DNA of 64,000 bases from Bacteroidales bacterium. GTDB taxonomy: Bacteria > Bacteroidota > Bacteroidia > Bacteroidales > UBA932. Both the position numbers and the translations under genes were made by a program. The stretch is taken from NCBI GenBank assembly GCA_017554335.1, contig JAFZIO010000055.1:62001-126000 (forward strand), written 5' to 3'. Each line of letters starts with the position of its first letter. The stretch's first letter is position 1. The notes beneath the pieces were generated by a model, which worked only from the letters and a program-made list of their open reading frames with translations, ran no database searches and had not been told where the DNA came from. This document shows positions 31,977-39,379 of this stretch, in pieces.

Positions 31977-34390
31977 TTTCCGTACGTGTCTAAAATGCTC
32001 TGGAGGCTGTTCAGGTCGGGTATGAGAACCTGTCTGGGCTTTGCGCCCTCCTGAGGCCCCACGACTCCCGCCGTCTCCAGCTGACCCATTACACGTGCAG
32101 CTTTCGCAAATCCCATACCGAGACGCGTCTGAAGATAAGAAGTGGATGCTTTTTGAGTGGTGACAACAAGCTCGGCAGCCTCGCGGAAACGCTCGTCAAG
32201 GTCGCTTAAGTCACCTCCGCCGCCACCGCTGCCACTTTCGCCCTCTTCTTTGACTTCAGGCAGGTAATACGGTGTGTTGTAGCTCTTTGCATAACCCTGC
32301 TGCGAGCTGATGAACTCGGTGATGTTGTCTATCTCTTCGCCGCTTACGTAACCGCATTGGATACGTTCGGTATCTATTCCGGCAGAGAAGAGCATGTCTC
32401 CCTTGCCTATCAGCTTTTCGGCTCCGGGGGCGTCAAGGATGGTCATGGAGTCCACCCTGGCGGCCACGCGGAAAGCGATACGCATAGGGAAGTTACTCTT
32501 GATGAGGCCGGAAATGACGTCCACGGAAGGCCTCTGGGTAGCCAGGATTACGTGGATACCGGCAGCACGGCCCTTCTGCGCCAGACGGATGATGGAGCCC
32601 GTGATGCTGCGTCCCACGGCCTTGGCCTCGGGCCCGCCGCCGCTGGTCATGGTAAGGTCTGCGTACTCGTCAACCACAACCACCAGATAAGGCAGGAAGC
32701 GGTGTCCCTGGTCGCTGCGCAGATGATGCTGCTTGAATTTATCGTTGTAAAGCGATATCTTGTTCACGCCGGCCTTGGAGAGCAGTTCGTAACGCTCGTC
32801 CATCTCTATGCACACGGAGCGAAGAATCTTTTCCGCATCCTTCGGCTTCTTGACTATGGCACTATTGAGCTCGTCCTCCTCGCTCGCGGCGCTGGGCAGC
32901 ACCGCCAGATAGTGGTGCAGCAGCTGGGCATAGGAGGAGAATTCCACCATCTTGGGGTCTATGAAGACGAACTTCAGCTCGGAGGGGTGCCTGCTGTACA
33001 GCAGCGAGCTCACTATCACATTGAGGCCCACCGACTTGCCCTGCTTGGTAGCACCTGCGATAAGGAGGTGAGGCGCATCGGCAAGATCGAACACCTTGAC
33101 CTTCTGGGTAATGGTGTAGCCGATGGCTACCGGCAGGTCAGCCTTGCTCTGGCGGAACGCTTCGTCGTTCAGAAGAGCCTTCAGCGGCACTATGGAGGAG
33201 TAGTCGTTGGCCACTTCTATGCCGACGGAGTCTTCCAGCGTGACTACACGTACGCCCTTGGCCTTCAGCGACATGGCTATATCCTCCTGGAGCTTCTTGA
33301 TGTCGGAGATCTTGACTCCGGGGGCAGGATACACCTTGTAGAGCGTGACCGTCGGACCGACTATGGCAGTTACATCGTTGACCTGTATCTTGTAGTTGGC
33401 CAGGGCCGCGCGTATCTTGTTGCGGTTGCGCACCAGCTCCTCGGTGGAAACTTCGTGGCGGTTGCTTTCGTGCGCCTCAAGCAGATCCAGCGACGGAGGG
33501 AAGTTGAACTTGGGCAGGCCGTCCGGCGGATCCAGGCGGTTGTCGATGGGCTTGAGTTCCTTCTTGACGTCCGTATCCAGACCCTCTCCGCGCTCGATTT
33601 CCATTTCATCGTCATCCTGGAGAGCTTCGGGGGTCTCAGCTTCGGCCGCCTTGACGGCAGCGGCAGCAGCGGCAGCCTCCTGGGCCAGCCTTTCCTTCTC
33701 GGCACGGGCCCTTTCCGCCTCCTCTTCCTTCTGCCGGCGGCGCTCTTCGCGCTCTTCTTCCTTACGGCGACGGCGTTCCTCCCGTTCAGCTTCCAGCGCC
33801 AGCTCCTCTTCTTCGGAGACAGGCTTGAGCATGCCTGTGCCGGCCAGGAATCGGCTGAACTTACTGGAGCAGAAGAACAGCCACAAGGCTATCAGGAGCA
33901 GGACCAGAACAGCCGTCACTACAGGGCCTACTATACGCCAGGACCAATCGATTACAGCGGCTCCGCAAGCACCGCCAAGGCCACCGCCAAAGGCGTACTG
34001 CAGGCCCGCCAGCTTGCCGACGTACGCCAGCAGCAGCGATGCTGCGAACGCACCGGTAATGGTCAGGAGCACTGTACGCGCAAAAGAAAGTATCCACTTT
34101 CCGGTAAGCAGCTTGACCGACATCACCACAAGGATGACCAGCAGGGCTATGCTGCCGAGCCCCAGGAAATCGCAGACGAAGAACTTGCCTGTCCTGTAGC
34201 CCAGAGAACCAGCCGCATTGGCTACTTCCTGGCCGGGGACAAAGCTCATATCCTGCTTCCAGTGAAGCAGATAAGACACTATTGCTATGAGTATGAAAAG
34301 GGTGACGGCCGCCACACAGAGACCCAGCAGCTTGACTGCCGCAGCCCTCTGGCTCTCATCCCAGTTGCGTATGAATGCGGGAGCTTTCAT
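31973..34390 (-). CDS. ftsK: DNA translocase FtsK
   Basis: Pumps chromosome ends across the closing septum. 805 residues: four membrane helices (about 15-180), a charged linker rich in Glu, Arg and Lys (about 195-260), an alpha domain and the motor. Walker A is GATKQGKSVGLN near 445 and Walker B is VVVVDEYADL near 577. The C-terminal gamma winged helix (about 725-790) has LVVTTQKASTSYLQTRL and RVMGQLETAGVVGP, which read KOPS-like sites. It is fully typical of the Bacteroidota short-linker form. It overlaps DUF4290 by 1 nt. Confidence 0.95.
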   Translation of the reverse strand: MKAPAFIRNWDESQRAAAVKLLGLCVAAVTLFILIAIVSYLLHWKQDMSFVPGQEVANAAGSLGYRTGKFFVCDFLGLGSIALLVILVVMSVKLLTGKWILSFARTVLLTITGAFAASLLLAYVGKLAGLQYAFGGGLGGACGAAVIDWSWRIVGPVVTAVLVLLLIALWLFFCSSKFSRFLAGTGMLKPVSEEEELALEAEREERRRRKEEEREERRRQKEEEAERARAEKERLAQEAAAAAAAVKAAEAETPEALQDDDEMEIERGEGLDTDVKKELKPIDNRLDPPDGLPKFNFPPSLDLLEAHESNRHEVSTEELVRNRNKIRAALANYKIQVNDVTAIVGPTVTLYKVYPAPGVKISDIKKLQEDIAMSLKAKGVRVVTLEDSVGIEVANDYSSIVPLKALLNDEAFRQSKADLPVAIGYTITQKVKVFDLADAPHLLIAGATKQGKSVGLNVIVSSLLYSRHPSELKFVFIDPKMVEFSSYAQLLHHYLAVLPSAASEEDELNSAIVKKPKDAEKILRSVCIEMDERYELLSKAGVNKISLYNDKFKQHHLRSDQGHRFLPYLVVVVDEYADLTMTSGGGPEAKAVGRSITGSIIRLAQKGRAAGIHVILATQRPSVDVISGLIKSNFPMRIAFRVAARVDSMTILDAPGAEKLIGKGDMLFSAGIDTERIQCGYVSGEEIDNITEFISSQQGYAKSYNTPYYLPEVKEEGESGSGGGGGDLSDLDERFREAAELVVTTQKASTSYLQTRLGMGFAKAARVMGQLETAGVVGPQEGAKPRQVLIPDLNSLQSILDTYGK

Positions 34391-35064
34391 TACTTTCTCT
34401 TGCCCTTGTTGTTCTTACGGTGTCCGTTGCGGTTCTTGCCTCCGCCGCCCTGTCCTACGTTTATGTTTAGCCCGGGGCGGGAGTAGTTGGCGTCTATGTT
34501 TATCTGGTGCAGTTTAATGCCCTCGGGAACCTTGAGCCGGTAATCGGAGAGCTTCTCTATATCGTTGAAGATGGTCTCGTCGGACACGCTGTCCTTGTTC
34601 CAGATGAGGTACTGCTGACGCATGTAGATGGCCAGGGAGCGTATCATCTCGGTCTTAAGTTCGCTGTCCGGCTCCTCGCAGAGCAAGTTGATTATCTTCT
34701 CTATGTTACGGCCGTAATGGGTTGCCTTTATCTTGTCTCCCTTCATGGGGATGGGCACCGGGCGGGTGTTGAATTCCTCGGCCACGGGGCAGGGATAAGG
34801 GGAATCGACGTCCAGGTCGAATCCGGCAATCATGTAAAGATGATCCCAGAGTTTATGGTCGTAATTGTCCAGCTGACGTACCTGCGGATTAAGCAGTTCC
34901 ATGACCTTGACTATGGCGCGTGCCTGCTCGGTGCGCTTCTCCCTGTCCGGAATCTCCTTCATCTTCTCGACCATTTTCAGCACGTTGCGTCCATACTCGG
35001 GCATCTCAAGCTTCTCCCGCTCGGTATTGTAATCCAGCCCTATGTTGTTTGTAGTTTCTTCCAT
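34390..35064 (-). CDS. DUF4290 domain protein
   Basis: 224 residues. Matches DUF4290, a conserved Bacteroidota family of unknown function, by GLDYNTEREKLEMPEYGRNVLKMVE at the start and HYGRNIEKIINLLCEE in the middle. The body is mostly helical and acidic; the last 25 residues are basic and Gly/Asn/Lys-rich, suggesting nucleic-acid contact. The ATG at 35064 is preferred to one nine codons upstream because it starts the conserved part. It heads the operon with ftsK, the LolA-like gene and mnmA, with a TATATTTG box 24 nt upstream. Confidence 0.88.
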   Translation of the reverse strand: MEETTNNIGLDYNTEREKLEMPEYGRNVLKMVEKMKEIPDREKRTEQARAIVKVMELLNPQVRQLDNYDHKLWDHLYMIAGFDLDVDSPYPCPVAEEFNTRPVPIPMKGDKIKATHYGRNIEKIINLLCEEPDSELKTEMIRSLAIYMRQQYLIWNKDSVSDETIFNDIEKLSDYRLKVPEGIKLHQINIDANYSRPGLNINVGQGGGGKNRNGHRKNNKGKRK

Positions 35065-35088
35065 TATTCGAAGTATTCGGTTAGAAAG

Positions 35089-35096
35089 CAAATATA
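35089..35096 (-). promoter_or_regulatory. TATATTTG -7 box, DUF4290-ftsK operon
   Basis: A minus-strand TAnnTTTG match. Its plus-strand counterpart at 35108-35115 faces the other way, so the two promoters overlap back to back. Confidence 0.6.
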
Positions 35097-35107
35097 ATAT
35101 AAATTCT

Positions 35108-35115
35108 TATATTTG
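35108..35115 (+). promoter_or_regulatory. TATATTTG -7 box, HprK-like cassette
   Basis: A TAnnTTTG match 9 nt before the ATG at 35125 and divergent from the DUF4290 promoter. Confidence 0.6.
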
Positions 35116-35124
35116 TAGGTTGTA

Positions 35125-36012
35125 ATGACCAAGTATTTCAAAGTAGCCGAACACATTTTTTCTCTGGAGATGCCTGAGACCTGCTCCTTGTGGGCAAGAC
35201 TCTCCCAATACGACCCGTTTGAGGTGGAAAAGCCCGCAGAGGCGCCTCTTTTCGTGCTCCACCTTGACCAGGGAAGCTACTCCCCCGCCGAGAAACGCGT
35301 CGTAATGTACGACGCTCCCACAGAAGAGGGGGAAACCGTCATAAAGTTATACAAGGAAGAAGGCGGATGGTCTTTCGACATGGCCCCGGACAAAAACGTC
35401 CCCTTCAATAGCCATATGCGCTCTACTGAAGATTTCGCCTCCGGTGTGTTGTATCTGGACACCCGCAGGGTGAGCGACGCAGTCTTCGGCATCAACAATT
35501 CGCTGATGCTGCTTTACGCCTTCCGCACCGCGCCCCACGACACCCTCGAGCTGCACGCCTCCATGGTGAGCAACTCCGGGAAGGCCTTCCTCTTCCTGGC
35601 CCGCAGCGGCACCGGCAAGAGTACGCACAGCAGCCTGTGGCTCAAGCATATACCCGGAAGCGAACTGATGAACGACGACAACCCGGTCGTGCGTGCATGG
35701 CCCGACGGGCGGGTGATCGCATACGGCACCCCGTGGAGCGGGAAGACCCCCTGCTACCGCAATATAGAAGCGCCCGTAGGAGCATTCGTCCGCATCAAGA
35801 GGGCCCCCTACAACAAGATAAGTCCACTTAACCTGCTGCAGTCGTACGCCCTGCTGTACTCATCCTGCTCCGGTTTCAAGGCCGACAAGACCATGGCCGA
35901 CGGCCTCCATTCCACACTGGAGAAGGCTGTAACAAGCACACCCTGCTTCGAGCTGGAGTGCCTGCCCGATGAAGAAGCGGCACGCGTCTGTGCGGCCGGA
36001 GTGCTCAAATGA
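35125..36012 (+). CDS. HPr-kinase-like P-loop protein
   Basis: 295 residues. The N-terminal half has no recognisable motif. From about 140 it resembles HPr kinase/PEP-carboxykinase-type proteins: LHASMVSNSGKAFLF, P-loop ARSGTGKST (159-167), LMNDDNPVVRAWPDG and the TPWSGK stretch. HPr-kinase-like proteins occur in lasso-peptide and other RiPP clusters, where some phosphorylate the precursor. Here it opens a four-gene set joined by 1-4 nt overlaps (S26 peptidase, PqqD-like protein, ABC exporter). A peptide-modifying role is inferred from that company; the PTS regulator function is unlikely because the N-terminal HprK domain is not evident. Confidence 0.78.
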   Translation: MTKYFKVAEHIFSLEMPETCSLWARLSQYDPFEVEKPAEAPLFVLHLDQGSYSPAEKRVVMYDAPTEEGETVIKLYKEEGGWSFDMAPDKNVPFNSHMRSTEDFASGVLYLDTRRVSDAVFGINNSLMLLYAFRTAPHDTLELHASMVSNSGKAFLFLARSGTGKSTHSSLWLKHIPGSELMNDDNPVVRAWPDGRVIAYGTPWSGKTPCYRNIEAPVGAFVRIKRAPYNKISPLNLLQSYALLYSSCSGFKADKTMADGLHSTLEKAVTSTPCFELECLPDEEAARVCAAGVLK

Positions 36013-36467
36013 ACGCCCGCAAAATCATACTTCCCAACGCCGTAATGCTCGGCGAAGTGTCCCGCCTGCTGCAGGAAGGGCACAGCGTCACCATTATGAC
36101 CAAGGGGTCCAGCATGTCCCCTTTCATCCGGGGCGAGAGGGACAGCGTGGAGCTGGTCAAACGGGATACCGTAGAAGTCGGCGACATCGTACTCTGCCAC
36201 CTGGGGAACGGCCACTATGTGCTCCACCGGGTGAACGCAATAAACGGCGACAAGGTACGGCTGAAGGGCGACGGCAACCTGGACGCCACCGAAGCCTGCA
36301 CGCTGCAGGACGTTTGCGGAACGGCGGTCTCCATCCTCAACGGAGACAGGCGCCGCTTCGACTGCAACTCCCCCTCCTTCAAATGGATGAGCCGCTGCTG
36401 GGTGGCTGCGCCCCGTATCATAAGACGTTACATTTTAGGAATATACAGAAGAATAAAGATATTATGA
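36009..36467 (+). CDS. S24/S26 signal-peptidase-like protein (Ser/His type)
   Basis: 152 residues. TKGSSMSPFIRGERD carries the expected Ser nucleophile (Ser35), and DIVLCHLGNGHYVLHRV places His73 where Lys stands in classic LepB, as in SipW and ER-type signal peptidases; Asp88 in LKGDGN could complete the set. There is no N-terminal membrane helix, but the C-terminus (ARRIIRRY-like, from about residue 132) is basic and amphipathic and may sit on the membrane. It probably removes a leader from an unidentified peptide. Overlaps both neighbours by 4 nt. Confidence 0.8.
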   Translation: MNARKIILPNAVMLGEVSRLLQEGHSVTIMTKGSSMSPFIRGERDSVELVKRDTVEVGDIVLCHLGNGHYVLHRVNAINGDKVRLKGDGNLDATEACTLQDVCGTAVSILNGDRRRFDCNSPSFKWMSRCWVAAPRIIRRYILGIYRRIKIL

Positions 36468-36733
36468 AGACAGTAGAAGGATTCAAACTCCGTTCCCTCG
36501 CCAAGGAGTATATCATTACAGCCGAGGACGTACGCAACATAAACTTCAACAAGCTGATATCCCTCAACGAGTCGGCAGCTTACCTGTGGGAGTCCGTCAA
36601 CGGAAAGGAGTTTGACGCCGACACCCTGGCCGACCTGCTGACGGAGCGTTACGAAATTGACCGCGAGACCGCGCTGCGCGATTCCGAGGCCATTATCGTC
36701 AAGTGGAAAGAAGCCGGAATCGTAACTGAATAA
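36464..36733 (+). CDS. PqqD-like peptide-binding protein
   Basis: 89 residues with the PqqD/RRE winged-helix fold: SLNESAAYLWESVNG, TLADLLTERYEIDRETALRD and the closing KWKEAGIVTE. PqqD-type domains hold the leader of a ribosomal peptide and present it to modifying enzymes. The frame is open far upstream, but the ATG at 36464 overlaps the S26 stop (ATGA) and gives the normal family length, so it is chosen. Between a peptidase and an exporter it strongly suggests peptide maturation. Confidence 0.87.
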   Translation: MKTVEGFKLRSLAKEYIITAEDVRNINFNKLISLNESAAYLWESVNGKEFDADTLADLLTERYEIDRETALRDSEAIIVKWKEAGIVTE

Positions 36734-38364
36734 TGAAAGCTTTCCGCGAATGTTTCAGGGGATTGATGAGGACCATGCGTCCCCATCGCTTCCGCATTCT
36801 CATAAGCGGCCTCATTGGGCTCGTGGCGATTGCGGCGTCCCTGGCATTCGTGTGGGTTTCCAAAAGAGTCGTCGACATTGCCACCGGAGATGCCTCAGGC
36901 GACCTCATGACCTTTGTAACGCTCATGCTCGGCATCATGCTCGTGCAGGTAATTGCCCGCGTGGGAGCCAATTACTGGCAGGGTTACATAGTCGTGAAGG
37001 CGCAGAACAGCATGCGGGAAGCCATGTTCCGCAAGGTCATGTTCGGCAGGTGGACAGGCAAGGACAAGCTTCACAGCGGAGATACGGTCAGCCGTCTGGA
37101 AGAAGATATTAGGGTGGTCGTGGATTTCATCTGCGTCTCCCTGCCGGATGTTGTGGTAACGACCACCCAGCTTGTTGCCGCATCGGTTTATGTGTTCGTG
37201 CTGTCTCCCGATCTGGCCTGGATACTGCTTATAATAATGCCCGTCGCCGTTCTGTGCAGCCGATTGTTCTTCAAGAAGTTACGTGCGCTCACCAACGAGA
37301 TCAGGGCGGCCGACGCCAAGGTTCAGGGTCATATCCAGGAGAACACCCAGCGCCGTATCCTGGTGCGCATGCTTGGTGCGGCTGGACGGGTTCTGGAAAA
37401 GCTTGGAGGCCTGCAGGAAACAGTCTACGACAAGACCATAACAAGGCTGAATTACAACGCCGTTTCCCGTGGGTTCATGCATCTGGGATTCGCCTCCGGC
37501 TATGCCCTGGTGTTCTTGTGGGGCGTTTTCGGCCTGCGCGACAGCACCATCGGATACGGCACCATGGTAGCGTTCCTGCAGCTTGTGGGTCAGGTTCAGC
37601 GCCCTGTGGCGGGTCTGGCCAATCAGATACCGTCATTCATCAAGGCCCTTGCATCCGAAGACCGACTGCTCGACATAGAGAATGAGCCTCAGGAAGAAGA
37701 GGGAGAGGATATCGTTCTGCCCGGAGCTCCGGGAGTGCGGGTGGAAGACCTCAGCTTTACATACGAAGGCAGCCGGGCTGCCGTGGTAAAGGGTCTGGAC
37801 TTCGATTTCGAGCCCGGAACCATGACCGCAATCATAGGATCCACCGGTGCCGGCAAATCCACCCTCGTGCGAGTTATTATGGCCCTCCTTCAGGCCGACA
37901 GCGGACGCGTCGTTTTGTATTCCGGCGGCGAGGAAGTGCCTTCCGGCGTACGCACGCGCTGCAATTTCATGTATGTGCCCCAGGGCAACAGCCTTATGAG
38001 CGGAACCATACGGGACAACCTGCTGATGGCCGACCCGGAGGCCGGTGAAGAGCGTCTGCGCGAGGTGCTTCATCTTGCCGCGGCCGACTTCGTTTATGAG
38101 CTGCAAGACGGCCTGGACACCGTGTGCGCAGAGATAGGCGCCGGCCTCAGCGAGGGACAGGCCCAGCGTATCGCGATTGCCCGCGCCCTGCTGCGTCCCG
38201 GCGGCATACTGGTACTCGACGAGGCCACCTCCGCCCTCGATGCCGACACTGAGCTGGAACTGCTCGAGCGCCTCGGCGCGAAGTACAGGGGTTCGAAGAC
38301 CATCCTCTGCATCACCCACCGCCCCGCCGCAACATCTTACGCGGACAAAGTGCTGAAGCTATAA
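36733..38364 (+). CDS. ABC exporter (fused membrane and ATPase domains)
   Basis: 543 residues: six membrane helices (about 20-310) and one nucleotide-binding domain with Walker A IGSTGAGKST near 369, Q-loop VPQGNSLMSG, signature LSEGQ near 472 (usual form LSGGQ), Walker B ILVLDEATSALD and H-loop ITHRP. It is the half-transporter type that works as a homodimer. There is no N-terminal C39 peptidase domain, matching a separate S26-type peptidase in the same cassette. It is the likely exporter of the mature product. It overlaps the PqqD stop by 1 nt; the next gene is convergent after 47 nt. Confidence 0.92.
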   Translation: MKAFRECFRGLMRTMRPHRFRILISGLIGLVAIAASLAFVWVSKRVVDIATGDASGDLMTFVTLMLGIMLVQVIARVGANYWQGYIVVKAQNSMREAMFRKVMFGRWTGKDKLHSGDTVSRLEEDIRVVVDFICVSLPDVVVTTTQLVAASVYVFVLSPDLAWILLIIMPVAVLCSRLFFKKLRALTNEIRAADAKVQGHIQENTQRRILVRMLGAAGRVLEKLGGLQETVYDKTITRLNYNAVSRGFMHLGFASGYALVFLWGVFGLRDSTIGYGTMVAFLQLVGQVQRPVAGLANQIPSFIKALASEDRLLDIENEPQEEEGEDIVLPGAPGVRVEDLSFTYEGSRAAVVKGLDFDFEPGTMTAIIGSTGAGKSTLVRVIMALLQADSGRVVLYSGGEEVPSGVRTRCNFMYVPQGNSLMSGTIRDNLLMADPEAGEERLREVLHLAAADFVYELQDGLDTVCAEIGAGLSEGQAQRIAIARALLRPGGILVLDEATSALDADTELELLERLGAKYRGSKTILCITHRPAATSYADKVLKL

Positions 38365-38411
38365 AGCAGCAACGACCTGCCGTACCTCCTCAGAAGTAAT
38401 ATAAGGGCGCG

Positions 38412-38825
38412 TTAGAGCTGAATGGCAATAAGCTCCTGTCCCAAGCGGTGAATGGCTTGCTCAATACGTTTTACTTGCTTTTTGCGAGGAACAGATTTGC
38501 CATTGGCATAATGCCACAGTTGCTTCTGGTTAATGCCGGTGAGGCGTTCCAGTCCTGACTTTGTGAATATTCCGGTGTAAATACCCAGGAGGCTGCTGAT
38601 ATCCATTTTGAAATGGATCGTATACTCTCCGGAAATGGCTTTGGGCACCTCACAACCACATTCTTTGCAGGTTTCTATGAAGGTGTTGATAGCTTCAGTC
38701 AGATTCTGCTTTATGCCGTCAATGGTACTCCCTGTTGCTACAATGCCGTCCAATTCTTCGATGTATGCGGCGTAATTGTTTTCTGCAGTTTCTATTACTG
38801 CTGTAAGTGTTCTCGTCTTCTCCAT
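38412..38825 (-). CDS. hicB: HicB-type antitoxin
   Basis: 137 residues. The N-terminal HicB domain (TAVIETAENNYAAYIEELDG, IDGIKQNLTEAINTFIE) is a partially degraded RNase-H-like fold that masks the toxin. The C-terminal part (about 88-125, RLTGINQKQLWHYANGKSVP) is a helix-turn-helix for binding the operon's own promoter. It lies 2 nt after hicA, the usual hicA-hicB order. A possible operator is at 39066-39089. Confidence 0.93.
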   Translation of the reverse strand: MEKTRTLTAVIETAENNYAAYIEELDGIVATGSTIDGIKQNLTEAINTFIETCKECGCEVPKAISGEYTIHFKMDISSLLGIYTGIFTKSGLERLTGINQKQLWHYANGKSVPRKKQVKRIEQAIHRLGQELIAIQL

Positions 38826-38827
38826 TT

Positions 38828-39025
38828 TTACTTCTTCTTTAATCCTGCTTCTCTCAAAATTGATCCTAGTGTTCCTTCTGGTAAGTCATCTTTTGGTGAT
38901 CCAGCTACGATTATAGGTCGTCTGGCCCCCGGCTTGTAAAACTTATGATGGTCTCCTCTCGTCCCGACATAAAACCAGCCGTTTTTCTCTAATAAGGATA
39001 TCACCTCATCTACTGTTTTCTTCAT
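38828..39025 (-). CDS. hicA: HicA-type mRNA interferase toxin
   Basis: 65 residues with the dsRBD-like HicA fold. VDEVISLLEKNGWFYVGTRGDHHKFYKPG contains the catalytic His (His26 or His27; most HicA have GSHHxF, here GDHHKF), followed by GTLGSILREAGL. It cleaves mRNA when HicB is lost. Start is 15 nt after a TACTTTTG box. The pair separates two tightly built cassettes. Confidence 0.94.
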   Translation of the reverse strand: MKKTVDEVISLLEKNGWFYVGTRGDHHKFYKPGARRPIIVAGSPKDDLPEGTLGSILREAGLKKK

Positions 39026-39040
39026 AGTTTAATGGTTTTG

Positions 39041-39048
39041 CAAAAGTA
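39041..39048 (-). promoter_or_regulatory. TACTTTTG -7 box, hicAB
   Basis: A minus-strand TAnnTTTG match 15 nt before the hicA ATG. Confidence 0.6.
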
Positions 39049-39065
39049 ACTAAATTTCTATTATC

Positions 39066-39089
39066 TGCAAATTTTTTTGCAATGCAAAA
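39066..39089. promoter_or_regulatory. Possible HicB operator
   Basis: Two overlapping small palindromes, TGCAAA-TTTT-TTTGCA and TTTTGCA-A-TGCAAAA, begin 18 nt upstream of the hicAB -7 box, where the -33 element should lie. Binding there by the HicB C-terminal domain would repress the operon. The rest of the 350-nt gap up to 39379 is AT-rich and holds only a doubtful small ORF (39077-39268), the hairpin at 39276 and the next promoter. Confidence 0.4.
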
Positions 39090-39275
39090 TGCAGATTCTC
39101 TCTGATATTTCAAAGATGAAAATGGCTGTTGGCCAATTTATTTTGAATTATTTCGAAAGAATCGTAAACTATTTTGGAGAAGAAAACCATAACAGCCAGC
39201 GTCTCAAAGAATTACGTATTATACCCGCACGGCCGGGTGTTTTTCACAATCAGCTGATAATTAATTGATTACAAA

Positions 39276-39305
39276 TCTCCATGGTGCATTTTTACACCAT
39301 GGAGA
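39276..39305. repeat. Hairpin repeat, family C, copy 1
   Basis: A perfect 11-bp stem TCTCCATGGTG with an 8-nt loop ending TTTTA. A near-identical hairpin is at 51686-51719. Both lie about 70-90 nt upstream of a near-leaderless gene. Confidence 0.85.
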
Positions 39306-39365
39306 ATAGGTTTTTGTTGATAATCAACGAATTATAAAAAACGCACGACGAGCCAAAAAAATCCC

Positions 39366-39373
39366 TATCTTTG
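39366..39373 (+). promoter_or_regulatory. TATCTTTG -7 box, radical SAM cassette
   Basis: A TAnnTTTG match ending 6 nt before the ATG at 39380. Confidence 0.65.
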
Positions 39374-39379
39374 CTACCT

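Noticed and set aside
32357..34486. A 709-codon open frame on the plus strand opposite ftsK
   Set aside because: It mirrors a clear FtsK on the other strand; its translation has no family motif and results from GC-rich third positions.
35125..36012. True HPr kinase of the sugar phosphotransferase system
   Set aside because: No HprK N-terminal domain is evident and the neighbours are peptide-related; only the P-loop part is similar.
35969..36463. Long N-terminal extension of the PqqD-like frame
   Set aside because: It runs opposite in meaning to the S26 gene in the same DNA; the ATGA overlap at 36464 gives a normal PqqD-like protein.
39077..39268. A 63-codon ORF in the gap between hicA and the radical SAM gene
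   Set aside because: No -7 box at a suitable distance, no recognisable motif, and its start overlaps the possible HicB operator; left as doubtful.
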